Source: Aplectana chamaeleonis (lineage: Eukaryota; Nematoda; Chromadorea; Rhabditida; Cosmocercidae). Taken from it: DNA of 64,000 bases. Location of the stretch: positions 62,001 through 126,000 of the forward strand of contig JAPDOI010000175.1 of NCBI GenBank assembly GCA_029168955.1, written 5' to 3'. The position numbers and the translations under genes are program-made. Shown in pieces: positions 1 through 10,810 of the stretch (the first letter of the stretch is position 1; every line of letters starts with the position of its first letter). Below the pieces are notes generated by a model. The model saw nothing but the letters and a program-made list of their open reading frames with translations, had not been told where the DNA came from and made no database searches.

Positions 1-420
1 GAAATCGCTATTTTCAGTAACAAAAGTTACAATTGTCGCTTTTTCGAGGCGTTTTCATTGAAAGTGTAACAAATGCCTACTACTGAGGGATGTTAGGGTA
101 AAACTAGAGCGAATTCTCTCCCACTTATTAGGAGTCCTGCTCAGATTCTGTTATGGTTAAACTCGCGTTTAACACCCCCAATTACTACCACCCCTGGAAT
201 AGGGTTTTAAAACACGTGTAATTTAGCTTCCAAAAAAGCTATCCCGGGTTCGAGAAAAACTAAAAAAACTAGGTTTGTAACCCTGCCGATTGAAACTTTA
301 CTCGCTCCCAGAGGACGCCTTACAAAAAAAAATACTAGGTGTGGACCTTTGATGTTTTGAGCATAAATGCCCACACCTAAATGCACCGGCTAGTATACTT
401 GGGCAAATTGAAATTTTTTT
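1..420. other. No gene recognised
   Basis: AT-rich sequence with no supported open reading frame, splice-flanked exon or repeat that I can identify. It leads directly into the 42-bp tandem repeat. Confidence 0.5.
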
Positions 421-645
421 CGAATGATCGACTTTTCGAATAAATTGAAAATCAGACTTTTTCGAATGATCCACTTCTGGACTTATCCGAAAATCACCCT
501 TTTTCGAATGATCGACTTCTCGACTTATCCGGAAATCGCCCTTTTTCGAATAACCGACTTCTCGTATTATCCGAAACTCACCCTTTTTCGAATGGTCGAC
601 TTCTCGACTTATCCGAAAATCGCCTTTCTTCGAATGATCTACTCT
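421..645. repeat. Tandem repeat, 42-bp unit, about five copies
   Basis: Degenerate copies of a unit containing TTTTTCGAATGATCGACTTC and TCGACTTATCCGAAAATCGC recur every 42 bp. Because 42 is a multiple of three, the tract stays open in one + frame as a 14-residue repeat (M-I-D-F-S-T-Y-P-type), which is a by-product of the repeat and not evidence for a gene. Confidence 0.85.
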
Positions 646-1526
646 TCAAATGAAAAGTCGACTTTTTCAATCGACTTAAAAGTAGTCTACCCTCCCTTTT
701 AGCTGTTCGAACGGTATACGAAGACGTGACAGCCCTGTTGAGTTTTTCGTTCCCGAAAAAGCTCCATAAGGCCCCGGTCAGACTTGGTCGAAAAACCGAC
801 TGAGTCCTAAGTCCGGATTCATCATTGCGTTAGGCCCGGGTTTGTCGATTTTTAGCATCAGTCTGCCTTATGACGTTATCACTCACACGGTGGAATTCTT
901 CTTCAGATTCTTCATCACAAGACTAGATTTTTCTGACTTTGGCCCTTATTTAACCGCAATGGAGAAAATAAAGTCTCCTGGCGATAAAAAATCGGATAAA
1001 ATCCCACCATTCTGGCTATTCTCGGGGAATCTTGTGTTCCTCTCATTTTACCGCTTTATTCGTAGTTCCAACTGTTTTTGTATATTTGCTCGTTAACCAC
1101 ACATATTGAAGATTTCTACGGAGCCTAGTGAATCCGATTCTCCCGGCGCTCGCCTCCCCCGGCGCATGACGGTCTGTTCGATTCAAGACTTCAAATTTGT
1201 CTTTAGCCCTAAGTAACCCTCAACTGAGAAGTTTGCACTAAACTCGAACGCTAACGTCAGTCGGGGATAGGGAAAAGCAACCGTTTAGATGAAGTACCGT
1301 TTTTGTTGCGACCCCCTACCCATGCTTGAGGTGTGCGACCTCTCCTAGACTCTGTTTCATTCCAAGTGAACTCATGTTTTCGGTTATCACAGCGCGGAGC
1401 GGTGGCTTTTTCGTCGAAACCTCTTTATCACTAGTTATATTTCACCGAGGCCCACTGCTCCGCTGCTGGTGATAATCGAAATCAACAGGTCACGACGGTT
1501 GGATCAGAGTTTAACAATGGCCGCGC
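646..1526. other. No gene recognised
   Basis: No coding exon, RNA gene or clear repeat was found. The short ORFs here have no recognisable motif and no flanking splice signals. Confidence 0.45.
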
Positions 1527-1530
1527 TTAA

Positions 1531-1862
1531 AGGCAGTGTTCACGGAGATTTTCGTCCCCGAGTTTCCCACATAAAACAATGCTTTGGCCTCCAAGTGCTA
1601 CCAAAATTACGAAGAAACGGCGACAAACGCATCAAAACGTCGTATTTCAGTGACATCATTCTATAACATGGACTAGTTGACCGGTGGGATTAACATGTTC
1701 ATGAAGGTTGTCACCGGTGAAAAATTGGCTCAATCGAAAATAGTAGAATATTTTATGCAAAGCAGGATTAGTTAGCGTTCTAAGGAAGGAACAGAGAAAT
1801 ACAGAATAGAGAATTGCAAAGGACGGGTTCAAAAAAGATTCCATTGTCACAACAAACAGCTC
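1531..1862. mobile_element. TTAA-type MITE, subfamily A1, truncated
   Basis: The left terminus AGGCAGTGTTCACG follows TTAA at 1527-1530. The interior is an inverted-orientation relative of the complete copies at 3078-3561 and 24047-24530, including the shared short ORF (here on the minus strand, 1656-1868). The distal end stops near 1862 without a matching terminal repeat. Confidence 0.75.
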
Positions 1863-2163
1863 CCGCATTTTGCAGGTACCGTGAACTTTGCGATGTCTAA
1901 GCCGGGTGGCGCTGAGTTGAAGCGAGCGCGGCGTGTACGCACAGCGTGTATCAGGTTGTCCTAGCCTCTGTTATTGCAGTGACTTGGACAGCATACTGCC
2001 CGAATTCCTGTGAATTTGAGGATGAAGAAGTCGAAAAATGTTAGCACTATGGGCAGCGGTCTAGCAGAATCACCCGAGTGTCAGTGGTTGAAGATACAAG
2101 TCGCGCGGTCGCGCCGCACCTGCCTCAACTCAGCGCCGCCCAGCTCAGTCATCGCAGGCTTAA

Positions 2164-2570
2164 AGGCACAGCCCAACCTCGGAATATTTATTTTGTTTTC
2201 GCCTATCTTAAAAACGGCCCCTCGCTGATCCCAATGATGTACCTGGAATCGTACAAGACCCTCATTGAACAAAGTTATGCCCCCCTCAAAAAAATTAGCT
2301 GCGGAAGCATGGCGGACGAGTTGTCCGAGGCTTGTAACTTCCGTCATTTGCGACCAATGTATGCCAGCCGGCCTGAATAAAGAAAGAGGCCGCGCCTGAG
2401 GGAAAGATCAGGGCTATTGATCTGAAACCATAGCTCATCTCGCCACTGTTGAGCTCGACAGATCGTAAAAGGGGCGAGTCAAAGTGGCTTCCCGATGTGG
2501 GCTTCCTCCTATATCTCGCTTATTCGAATTGAGAGCTCGCACTTGGCAGGTGTTATACAGGGTGGGTGGG
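2164..2570. mobile_element. TTAA-type MITE, family B, truncated
   Basis: It begins AGGCACAGCCCAACCTC directly after TTAA (2160-2163). The interior is collinear with the complete family B copy at 54478-54954, including the stretch GACGAGTTGTCCGAGGCTTG. The right terminus (GGACTGTGCCT in other copies) is missing, so this is a truncated copy fused to the next element. Confidence 0.75.
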
Positions 2571-3041
2571 CACCCAGACAATAATCTTTTAGGTTTTATC
2601 CTTATCTTGGAGCGGGTCACATTCTGATCACAACGGTATCTCTGGAAGTGTCTAAGACCCCCTACGAACGGAGATGTGGCTCCTCGAAATGCCTGTATTT
2701 TGAGGGCGAAAATTCGATGGACGAGTTGTCTCAGGCCTGAATTTCTCTTCATTTGCAGTCCCTGCACGAGAGCGAGGCAGGAGAAGGAGGCGGTTCAGCA
2801 ATGGACTGAAAAAACGTTGGCTCAGTTGAAATTCATCCATCCATCCCGCCGATATCGAGGTCGAAAATCAGGAAGGGGGTGGCCCGGGGTGGTGAGCGAA
2901 GGGGGTCGGGCCCGTGGTGCTCGCTTATATCTCGCTTATATTTTGAATTGAGATCTCGCATCTGGCACGCGTTATTCAGGAGAGGTCTTCTACACAATTG
3001 CACGAAAATCTCAAATTCATCTCTGAGGATGTACTGTCTCT
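2571..3041. mobile_element. MITE, family C, right-terminal portion
   Basis: It ends GATGTACTGTCTCT followed by TCAA. The reverse complement matches the terminus AGACACAGTAC seen after TTAA at 38135. The interior resembles 38135-38530 (cues such as GACGAGTTGTCTCAGGCCTG and AAATTCATCCATCC). The left boundary is approximate. Confidence 0.6.
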
Positions 3042-3077
3042 TCAAACGGTATACAATAGGTCACCGTGCAAGTTTAA

Positions 3078-3561
3078 AGGCAGTGTTTACGATAATCTTC
3101 AATTTTAAAATTATGCGCTATATTGATTCAGGGGCCCCCGGGTAGAACTAAAATCACGTAGAAATTGAGAAAAACGCACCAGAAGTACACGAAATCCTTA
3201 GGTATCACCCCGCCTCCTAAGTATCACAGGAAGTGTTTGTTATGACAATTAAATCCTTTGTAGACCCGTCCTTTGCAATTCTCTACTCTCTATTGCTCCG
3301 TTCTTTCCTTAGAGCCCTACCTAATCCTTCTTTGCATAAAATATTTTCCTATTTTAGATTGACCCAATTTTCCACCGGTGACCTTCACCATGAACATGTC
3401 CATCCAACCGGACAACTAGTCCGTGTTATAGAATAATGTGACTGAAATAGGACGTTTTGATGTGTTTCTTGCCGTTTCTTCGTAATTTTGGTAGCACTTG
3501 GACGTTAACGCATTGTTTCATGTGAAAAACTCGGACGCGATAATCATCGTGAACACTGCCT
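3078..3561. mobile_element. TTAA-type MITE, subfamily A1, complete
   Basis: Inverted termini AGGCAGTGTTTACGAT and ATCGTGAACACTGCCT are flanked by TTAA on both sides (3074-3077 and 3562-3565). The length is 484 bp, like the copy at 24047-24530. It carries a small ORF at 3233-3436 conserved among three copies in this window. TTAA duplications are typical of piggyBac-type transposition; no transposase is encoded. Confidence 0.85.
3233..3436 (+). CDS. Conserved short ORF inside A1 MITE (67 aa), function unknown
   Basis: I do not recognise this ORF. Related reading frames without stops or frameshifts occur at 24202-24408 (+) and, reversed, at 1656-1868 (-), always at the same place in the element. 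Shared blocks include LHKIF, RLTQF and GQLV near the C-terminus. Roughly seven of ten residues match between copies at 3.2 and 24.2 kb, no better than the nucleotide identity, so the open frame may be a passive relic of shared ancestry. There is no signal peptide, membrane segment or known motif. It could be a remnant of a longer transposon-encoded protein. Confidence 0.2.
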   Translation: MFVMTIKSFVDPSFAILYSLLLRSFLRALPNPSLHKIFSYFRLTQFSTGDLHHEHVHPTGQLVRVIE

Positions 3562-3565
3562 TTAA

Positions 3566-4086
3566 GTGGTCACTGTCCCGTGAGACCACGGTCGGAGACG
3601 TTGAAATTAGACAAAAAACCGCAATTTGTGGAATGAATTTGATTTGTTTTATAGAAATTTCTCTGATTTTCTCGAAGCTGGTCATTAGGGTAAGAAATGT
3701 TTAGTCACTCATAAAAATAGAAAAAGCGGAAATAAATTTACAATAATAGTTCTTAAGAATTTTCATTCGTGAAATTGTCGTTAGGTAAGATCGGTAGGTT
3801 TTAACGAATATGCGTCTGAGCCGGCCCAGTTTACTCCGAAGATGGTATTTCAGAAGAAAGGAAGTAGAGACAGCCGCAATCCTGAGGAGAATCTGGATGA
3901 TGGAGAGGAAGAATGACTTTACTTGAGGAGCGTAACCCTGTCATGTTGATCAGCTGCGCGGGCTGAAGCGTTTAACTTCTGCCAGGTCATGATTTCGTGA
4001 ATTTGTTGGGTCTTTATTATAGCTCGTGATAACCGGTGTTCAAACTTGTCTTGTTGTTTATTTTACCTTGTTGAAGCATGTTTTTA
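3566..4086. other. No gene recognised
   Basis: No supported coding or repeat structure was seen between the MITE and the following degenerate tandem repeat. Confidence 0.4.
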
Positions 4087-4270
4087 TTGCTATTTTTGAA
4101 GATCTTGTGAATCAGGGTCCCTAGGCCTTTGCTGCATCTCGTGATCTTGTGTATTTGGAGCCTTTGTTTTGAAACATGATCTGGTGAATTTCGGGTCCCC
4201 AGGCCTTTGTTATGGGAAATGATTGTATGAATTAGGGTGCCTATGCGAGAATTAGGGTGCTAGGCGAGAA
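4087..4270. repeat. Degenerate tandem repeat
   Basis: Phrases such as GTGAATCAGGGTCCCTAGGC, GGTGAATTTCGGGTCCCCAG and ATGAATTAGGGTGCC recur at roughly 55-65 bp spacing, interleaved with CCTTTG and CATGATCT. The copies are diverged, and the period is approximate. Confidence 0.5.
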
Positions 4271-4529
4271 GAATTCTCATGTGTTTTTTTTTGTAAAGTC
4301 TGAAATATTTTTGCGTTTACGTGTCATACTACTTGAATTCCATTATGAATCTGTATTGCTGGTGTTCACGGAACAACGTTAAAGAAAGCGGTACAAGTCT
4401 AGTCAAAAAGCTGTGTGATGGCGCATGAGCAGCACTCCAATCAGTGGCTTAGCTCAAGAGCGATTCAATACTTTTCGAGCGACAGTCAAAATCTGGGTTA
4501 GCAGCAGTAGAAGCGTGGCTGAACAGTTG

Positions 4530-4975
4530 TGCAATACGAGGTCAATAGCTGGTCAACACCGCGAGGGCAGCACGTCAATTGCGCGACAATAGTCCGTCAA
4601 TAGCTCGCAAATAGTGCGGCAGTAACGCGAATACAGCACTTCAATACCGCTGCAGTAGCGCGATAATAGTACGTCAATAGTGCGGTATGAACACGACAGA
4701 AGTGCGGCAATAGGCCTATTATAACGCGTCGACAACGCGACGATAGCAAGACGAAACCGCGGAAATAACGCATCTAGACCGCCACAACAACGTGAAAAAA
4801 AACCCGAAAATAACGCGTCTAAACCGCGCCAGTAGCATAACAAGACCGCCACAATCGCGTGACAAAACCGCAACAAAAGCATGGCGAAACCGCGATAATC
4901 ACATGACGAAACCACGGCATAGCATGGTGAAACCGCGACAAAACCGCGTCTATGCCGCTGGAGTGGCGCTGCTTT
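4530..4975. repeat. Degenerate short-period satellite, about 11-bp unit
   Basis: Variants of an 11-mer (GCGCGACAATA-like, such as TCCGTCAATAG and TAGCGCGATAA) run for about 450 bp. The tract stays open on the minus strand for 152 codons and partly on the plus strand. The periodic protein (CRG, CHAIVAVL repeats) is an artefact of the repeat. Confidence 0.75.
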
Positions 4976-5089
4976 TCCACGACAGTGGCACATCAACACC
5001 GCGACTATCACGATTTGGGGCTCCTAGCCCAGTTGTCCGAGCGCTCGGAGGGGCTTTCTTGTGGGCTAGGAGCGTCCCAGTGCCAGAGA

Positions 5090-5510
5090 AATCAATAACA
5101 AATGCCATTTGAAATGATTTTCCGAAGGATAATTCCGCTTATGTCCCACCACACCCACCACAAAGCCCTCTTGCCTTGCACGCCTTTAGGTTTTTTTTTT
5201 GGATGAAACACCTGGCGAAACGCAGACCTTCATTCTTCCAACGTTTTTGAAGAGGATCCATGACTCATCCCCAATGAGAAGATTCTTTAAAAATTGTGCT
5301 TGTTCGTTTCGCTGCAGTAAATCGGTGCAAATTGAAAGCGTGCAGCTTTGTTGCTGTCGGAGAGCTCGTAGGGCACCCATCAAGCCAATTTCCATACCAA
5401 AACAAGCTTCTTCAGGCCTCGAACGACCGCTCGTTGATTGACATTGAAGTCTTCAGCTAGCACTCGCGTTGTCAGGCTTTCGTTTCCACGGCTGTCAGTA
5501 GTGCTTGGTC
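5090..5510 (-). pseudogene. Mariner-type transposase fragment
   Basis: Read on the minus strand, the pieces are collinear with the middle of a mariner transposase. There is a helix-turn-helix-like segment (RVLAEDFNVNQRAVVRGLKK), then SICTDLLQRNEQAQFL, then the catalytic-Asp block GDESWILFKNV, then an ALWWVWWDISG block resembling the family's VWWD motif. The protein is broken by stops, and both the N-terminal DNA-binding part and the last catalytic Asp are missing. It abuts the 5' truncation of the CR1-like element. Assignment to Tc1/mariner (DDE superfamily) is confident; the subfamily is not resolved. Confidence 0.8.
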
Positions 5511-5555
5511 ATGAAAATCCGATGGCTGACCTCTTCCTTCCATATCCTCCGAACT

Positions 5556-7318
5556 TTCATTATATATACTTCTTCACCGAGACTTGGTTGAAAGCTGAAC
5601 ATTCCATATCATTAATGCTAGGTGCCTGGTCTAAAGATTTCTCAGTTCTGCGTTGCGATAGAAACACTTCTTCTGGAGGCGGTGTAGCTATTTTGCTCAA
5701 GAGTATTTTTTCACATACCATAGTTTTTTCGGAATCGATTCCTTTCGGCTATGAAATCTTAACGGCTGATATTGTTTACGGAAGCACTACAGTCAGAAAC
5801 GTACTAGTGTATAGATCCCCTTCTTGCGTTTCCTCAATGACAAATCAGCTTTTCAAGGCTATAGGTGATCTTTCCACATGTCCGTGGCCGGTTCTTGTAC
5901 TAGGTGATTTTAACCTACCAGAGATTGATTGGAGCGAAACTAATCACAATCAGTTAGCAATCCTCATGTGTTGCTATGGCTTTGCTCAACTTGTAAAGCG
6001 GTCTACCCGTGGAAATAATATTCTTGACCTAATATTTTGCAACTCGGGTGAAGTGGTCGACAGTGTGGTTGTTCGTGCTCGTATTGGGCAAAGTGACCAT
6101 AGAAGCATTACATTTAATACGATTTTCAGTGGTACAAAACAAAACACGGTATACGTTAGGCCATTTTCTAAGTGCAATTACGACCTGGTTAATAGCTACC
6201 TGTCATCCATTCTCTGGAGAAATTCCTCTGAATCTGTAGCAACTGTTGACGAGAAATACGAAATGTTTTTAGCGATTTTAAATCATGCAATAGAACTTTT
6301 TGTTCCATAGATCCATGTTTCACCCACAGTGTCCAACTTACCTCCCTATCTTCGAAATATGCTCGAGCAAAAAGAAAGACTATTTCATTATGCAACCGCT
6401 AGTGGTTACTGGTTAGGATACAACAGCTTCACCGAACGATTTACAGAACGGTTGAAAAAATTCAACTCCAATTTAGAAAAGAAAATTTTGTCATCTGGAA
6501 GAAAACAAGATTTCTATAAGTATCTGAAAAGGAAGATGTTTTGTAGGGAAAAACCCGGAGGTGTAGTTATTAACGGAAAGAGTGTAGTGACGGATACTGA
6601 AAAAGCGAATGTTTTTGCACCCGAATTCTCACAAGTTTTTTCACGAGATAATGGTGAAAAACTAATCATCGATTTTGACATTGAGTACCCTATGTTAGAT
6701 ATTCCATTCATTGACCCAATAACCATTTACGAATACTTGACTGCATGGCCGTCTTCTAATTCTCTAACACCGAATGAGATCCCTTTTCAGTTCATACGAA
6801 ATGTCGCACACACAATTTCAGGCCCGTTATCGTTTTTGTATAATCAATCGATATTACTGTCGTAAGTGCCGAGTCGGTGGAAACATTCTTATGTTACGCC
6901 AATTTTGAAAAAAACAACCTGCGTCTGATCCAAAAAATTACAGACCGGTTAGTATCACGTCAATTTTCTGCAGACTCCTCGAGAAAATTATCAAGAAACA
7001 TATAGTAGGCCACCTAAATGAAAATGAAATTATTCCGAAAAGTCAGCATGGTTTCGTGGAGGGGAAGTCTGCTGAAACGAATATTTCAGAAAGCCTAAAT
7101 GATTGGGCGAACTTTCTAGACGACGAAAAAAGTTGCGATGTTATAAACTTTGAATCCCAAAAAGCTTTCGATCGAGTGAGTACTGCCAAACTTTTGCACC
7201 GATTTGATGTTATCGGTTTCCATCCAACGAGAAAGTCTTGGCTGAGGGGATATCTTACTGGTAGAACATTCCAGGTGAACATCAACGGGCTACTCTCGAG
7301 TGTCAAGAGTGTCACCAG
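5556..7318 (+). pseudogene. CR1-like non-LTR retrotransposon ORF2, endonuclease and first half of RT
   Basis: The 5' part encodes an apurinic endonuclease-like domain with the motifs TETWLKAE, SGGGVAIL, LVLGDFNLPEIDW and a final SDHRSI, all expected for the catalytic core. A stop at 6308-6310 is followed by the linker region (DFYKYLKRK), then frameshifted RT segments, and an RT motif-A region reading FESQKAFDRV, where the usual catalytic Asp position reads Glu. The frame breaks at 7316-7318 where a 2.5-kb element is inserted inside the conserved SGVPQG segment. The copy is 5'-truncated next to a mariner fragment. It was a LINE-type reverse transcriptase/endonuclease and is now dead. Confidence 0.9.
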
Positions 7319-7440
7319 GGCCCGTAGCAAACCCCCCGCCGTAACCACATAAAGATGGCAGCTGACCTGAGGTACATCGTGCCCGGATGCCACCTATTGT
7401 CGCCAGTTCGGAGCGACCTTTCGTAACGAGACAATTCTAT

Positions 7441-7530
7441 TTGCAAAAATCGACCACATGATGGAGTCGAACCACGCACGCTGGTGGCATCGACAGCGCG
7501 CACAACAGCTGCACCGCGTGGTCACAGTGG
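7441..7530 (-). other. tRNA-like segment (Pol III box relic or SINE head)
   Basis: On the minus strand an A-box-like GTGCAGCTGTTGTGCGC is followed about 30 nt later by the B-box GGTTCGACTCC, and a possible anticodon-type stem CGCTG/CAGCG lies between them. The acceptor stem is not convincing, so I call this a tRNA-derived relic and not a functional tRNA. Confidence 0.3.
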
Positions 7531-7995
7531 AGATGGCATTCTCGCTATTAGCAAGGATGTGAGATGAACAAAACAATAGACAGGAATCCATTTCATGCTA
7601 ATCGTTCTCTTTACATCTGCAGTATATTCTATGCTGCTAAGTTCATTACAAACTATTCACGACTATTACCGCTTACACATTTTCAGCAGTTGCACAAGAA
7701 CAAGATTTCGAGTTTGCGAAGAAATTCATGGTTTCCGTTTTTTTTTTGGAATAGTCCGCAGATCACTCGAAACTTGATCAGAGTGATTTTTGACATTGAA
7801 GATTTTCCTCTTCTTTGTCTAACCTGAGATACATCATGCCCCGTTGCCAGCCAAAGCCACCATCTTGGAAGGAAACTTCTTCTTTCAAACTAAGCAGGTA
7901 AAGTTTTAGTTCTGGAATTATACCTATTCTTACAAGGCTTATGAATTTTTCTTTCAAAAAACATGTTTGTACATGATCACGCTGCTACTGGCTTA

Positions 7996-8291
7996 GGGGT
8001 ATGGTATACTTTTGCGACACACGGTCGCGTCGCTCTGCACAGCGACAGCGACCGCCTCGCGTCCTTTAAATCTGTTGCTGTCGCAGTGCACTGCACAGCG
8101 ACAGCGACAGTGGTAGCGACAGGCTATGGCACATTTGCAGTATGTCAGCCCTCCGCGACACGTCGCTGCGACCCACACGCGACATCTGTTCCTACGACGA
8201 CCGTTGCCGCTGCTCCGATGCGGGTCCCGCCACGATTTGTGTTAGATTGCATGCCTGTCGCTCATTACAGCGACAAAGTATACCGTAGGCC
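7996..8291. mobile_element. Short MITE with TTA duplication (PIF/Harbinger-like)
   Basis: Imperfect inverted termini GGGGTATGGTATACTTTTGC and, read inward from the right, GGCCTACGGTATACTTTGTC are flanked by TTA at 7993-7995 and 8292-8294. TTA is the classic PIF/Harbinger-type 3-bp target. The interior is rich in CAGCGACAGCGAC repeats. It is nested in the 7319-9796 element and resembles the tiny element at 44817-44934. Confidence 0.75.
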
Positions 8292-9796
8292 TTAACAAAC
8301 ATCGACACAAAATGGAGTTGAGAATAGAAGCAAATCTTGATTTTTGCAAATATTTCATGTTTTCTTGTACGATGCCCTTTTCAGAGGCAGAGAAACCGTT
8401 CACAAGTTATCACGGAAATTTCCCCTGTATCCAACAATTTTGATAATAACTCGGCTACCTTTGAAAACCCCGTGGTGTAGGCTTGTTCTTGATTGTTTCC
8501 AGGGCGGAGAAGTGATAAGAAATTTTTGATATTTATCGGAGTTTCTCAGACTTCTAAGATTTCTCCTTTTTTTCGAGACGATCGTTCAGATTTTTATCTG
8601 ATAGAAGCTCATAATCATTAATCCCTTGTACTTGTTTTCTCTCCAGAATATTCATCATGACCTTTAAATCTGCTGCTATTCTTGACCGTTGCTGACGTTT
8701 TCTCCTTTCCCTGCTGTTCATGTTTTTCTTCACCTTTTTTCATTAGCACTGCACGCTTTGTGTCCTATGGTATGTTACATAGTATGTGTGTGAGTTTTTT
8801 TTTTTTTTGGGGGGGGTAGACTTTATCGAATGTGCATTCCCGACAGCTTCTGTGCTGAAAAAAGGTGTTGTACAAAAGTACCATTTCAATCAAAATGAAC
8901 ATAGCCAGTTAGAGTTAAGGTTAAGTGGAACACGATCTCGGACTTGCGAAGAATTTGTCACAATATCTCTCAGCGGTAGCCAAAGATTAGCGAACCATGA
9001 AACCTTCCGAAAAATTGGTCAGCTCTGAGGGAAAAATACTTCGTCGAATTTAACTTCAAATTATTTTCGTGGATTCCTGAAGAAAACTCACTGCATATAC
9101 CATGCAGTACAAACACTACACGTACAGTTTTTTTTATGAAAAAAGGAACCAGCTCGAGGGCTCAGAAACAGATATAATGAGGAGAAAATGTAGGGAAACT
9201 AGCGCCCACGAAAAATCAGCAGCTGATAAGGGGCAATTGATTATGCCGTCTCGAAAGACGGCCAACAGCATTACAGCAATGATCTGCACTCACTGTAGAG
9301 TTTTTCATTGTTGTAGGCTTCACAATGATTTTTCCTCCGATATTTATCTCATGTTAGGGGAGGTTATCAGTCTGAAGCACAATCCACAGCCATTGCGGGA
9401 AATTTTTTCATGATCAGCGCAAAACTCGGAATTCCACTTAAACTTCAACGGAGTTGGTCAATCGTCGTCAGAAAAGTGAAATGATCGTGTTCTACCCGCG
9501 CCGTCACCACCTCGGTCATGCACGACCCATGACTTGGCCCCTTCCCTTCGTGTCTCTGCAATACGTGCGCTATTTCCATTTTCCACTCGCAGCTCGTGGC
9601 TCCCTTTCAGACCTCAGGTCCATGGCTGCATACCGAGGTGGGTGACATTCGGCTGCGAGCGTAGTCACCACCTCAGCACGCACACGTGCATTAGGATAGG
9701 GCGGCCACCACCTATTCCGCTTGCGATGTGAGCCACCACCTCGCGCCGGAGGAGGCAGCTATCAGCTCCCACCTTTCGGTGGGTTTGCTACGGGCC

Positions 9797-10620
9797 CAGC
9801 GGTGTCCCTCAGGGAGGAGTCCTATCACCTATACTTTTTAACATCTATACAGCAGAAGTACCAAGGCTGCTACAAAAAGATGAATAAGTTGTAAGCAGCA
9901 TGCAGACGACCTGAAAATTTACGGCGATATCTCACGGGTCGACGGCACAATGGCTATGCAGTCAGCGGTTGATAACTTAGTTACATGGTCTCGAGAATGG
10001 GAACTCCCATTGTCTCCAGGGAAAACATTGCATCTAAGAATAGGTTCCTCTGAAACACCATCGACATACAATTTGGATACCAGTTCTATTAACCCGATCA
10101 ATTCAGTTAGAGATCTAGGATTTGTTCACACGAATGAGTTGGATTTTTCAGCTCACTGTGAGATAATGTGTAAAAAGGCTATGATACGAACGTTTCACAT
10201 ATTCAAAGCATTATCCACAAAAGATAGAATTGTTCTTATCAAAGTTTATAAAACTTGTATACGACCACTAGTCGAATGGGGTTACACGGTGTTCAATCCA
10301 TCTAGGGAAAGAGATATCAACAAAATTGAGAAAATACATAGCAACTTGACAAGGAAGGTTTTTGTCAGATCTGAAGGCTATCAATACTCTAGTAACCCAC
10401 CATCTACGGACAGGAACTCCATTCTAGGACTACCAACGTTGGAATCAAGAAGGAGGGTATAGGATGCATGTACGGTTCACAAAATCATTCATCATGTGTT
10501 GAAAGTTGATGCTACTGAGTTTTACACGTTTGTCCCTTCGATCACCTGAGGAGGACAATTGAAAATCTCCTACCGTAAACCGAAATCCAGATACAGAGCC
10601 GTTAGTTTCACAGCCCGAGC
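9797..10620 (+). pseudogene. CR1-like retrotransposon, second half of RT and C-terminus
   Basis: It resumes at the interrupted motif as SGVPQGGVLSPILFN. After one frameshift it reads HADDLKIYGDIS, the YADD catalytic box with Tyr replaced by His. The RT thumb and C-terminal region follow (TWSREWELPLSPGKT, LGFVHTNELDFSAHC, YKTCIRPLVEWG) to a stop at 10460-10462. A conserved tail segment FTARAGS is readable past that stop. Together with 5556-7318 this is one element, disabled by the insertion, stops and frameshifts. Confidence 0.9.
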
Positions 10621-10628
10621 AGGATCGT

Positions 10629-10686
10629 AAACTACCTATGTATAAGGGAGCATGATAAGGTATGCTCCCTTATACATAGGTAGTTT
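10629..10686. repeat. Perfect 25-bp hairpin near the retrotransposon 3' end
   Basis: AAACTACCTATGTATAAGGG plus AGCAT (10629-10653) is the exact inverse of 10662-10686, with an 8-nt loop. It sits between the end of the CR1-like coding region and the simple-repeat tail. It may be a 3' end structure or a tiny inserted palindrome. Confidence 0.9.
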
Positions 10687-10731
10687 GCGTTTCATTCATG
10701 TTTTACCACGATTGTCTCGCACATCGGATTG

Positions 10732-10734
10732 AAA

Positions 10735-10809
<75 letters not shown>

Positions 10810-10810
10810 A
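10732..10810. repeat. (AAAT)n microsatellite tail of the CR1-like element
   Basis: About twenty uninterrupted AAAT/AATA tetranucleotides. CR1/L2-type elements often end in short tandem repeats rather than poly(A), so this probably marks the element's 3' terminus. Confidence 0.9.

Larger units (their letters stand above)
7319..9796. mobile_element. 2.48-kb TIR transposon inserted in the CR1-like RT, 3-bp duplication CAG
   Basis: A perfect 16-bp terminal inverted repeat, GGCCCGTAGCAAACCC, lies at both ends (7319-7334 and 9781-9796). CAG is duplicated at 7316-7318 and 9797-9799. Removing the insert and one CAG rejoins the RT reading frame through its conserved VTSGVPQGG motif, so the boundaries are exact. 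A 3-bp duplication fits PIF/Harbinger- or CACTA-like elements. I found no transposase ORF, so it is probably non-autonomous. It carries a nested MITE (7996-8291) and a tRNA-like segment. Confidence 0.88.

Noticed and set aside
4553..5011. 152-codon minus ORF rich in Cys/Arg/Leu
   Set aside because: Product of the 11-bp degenerate satellite; no sign of selection on the frame.
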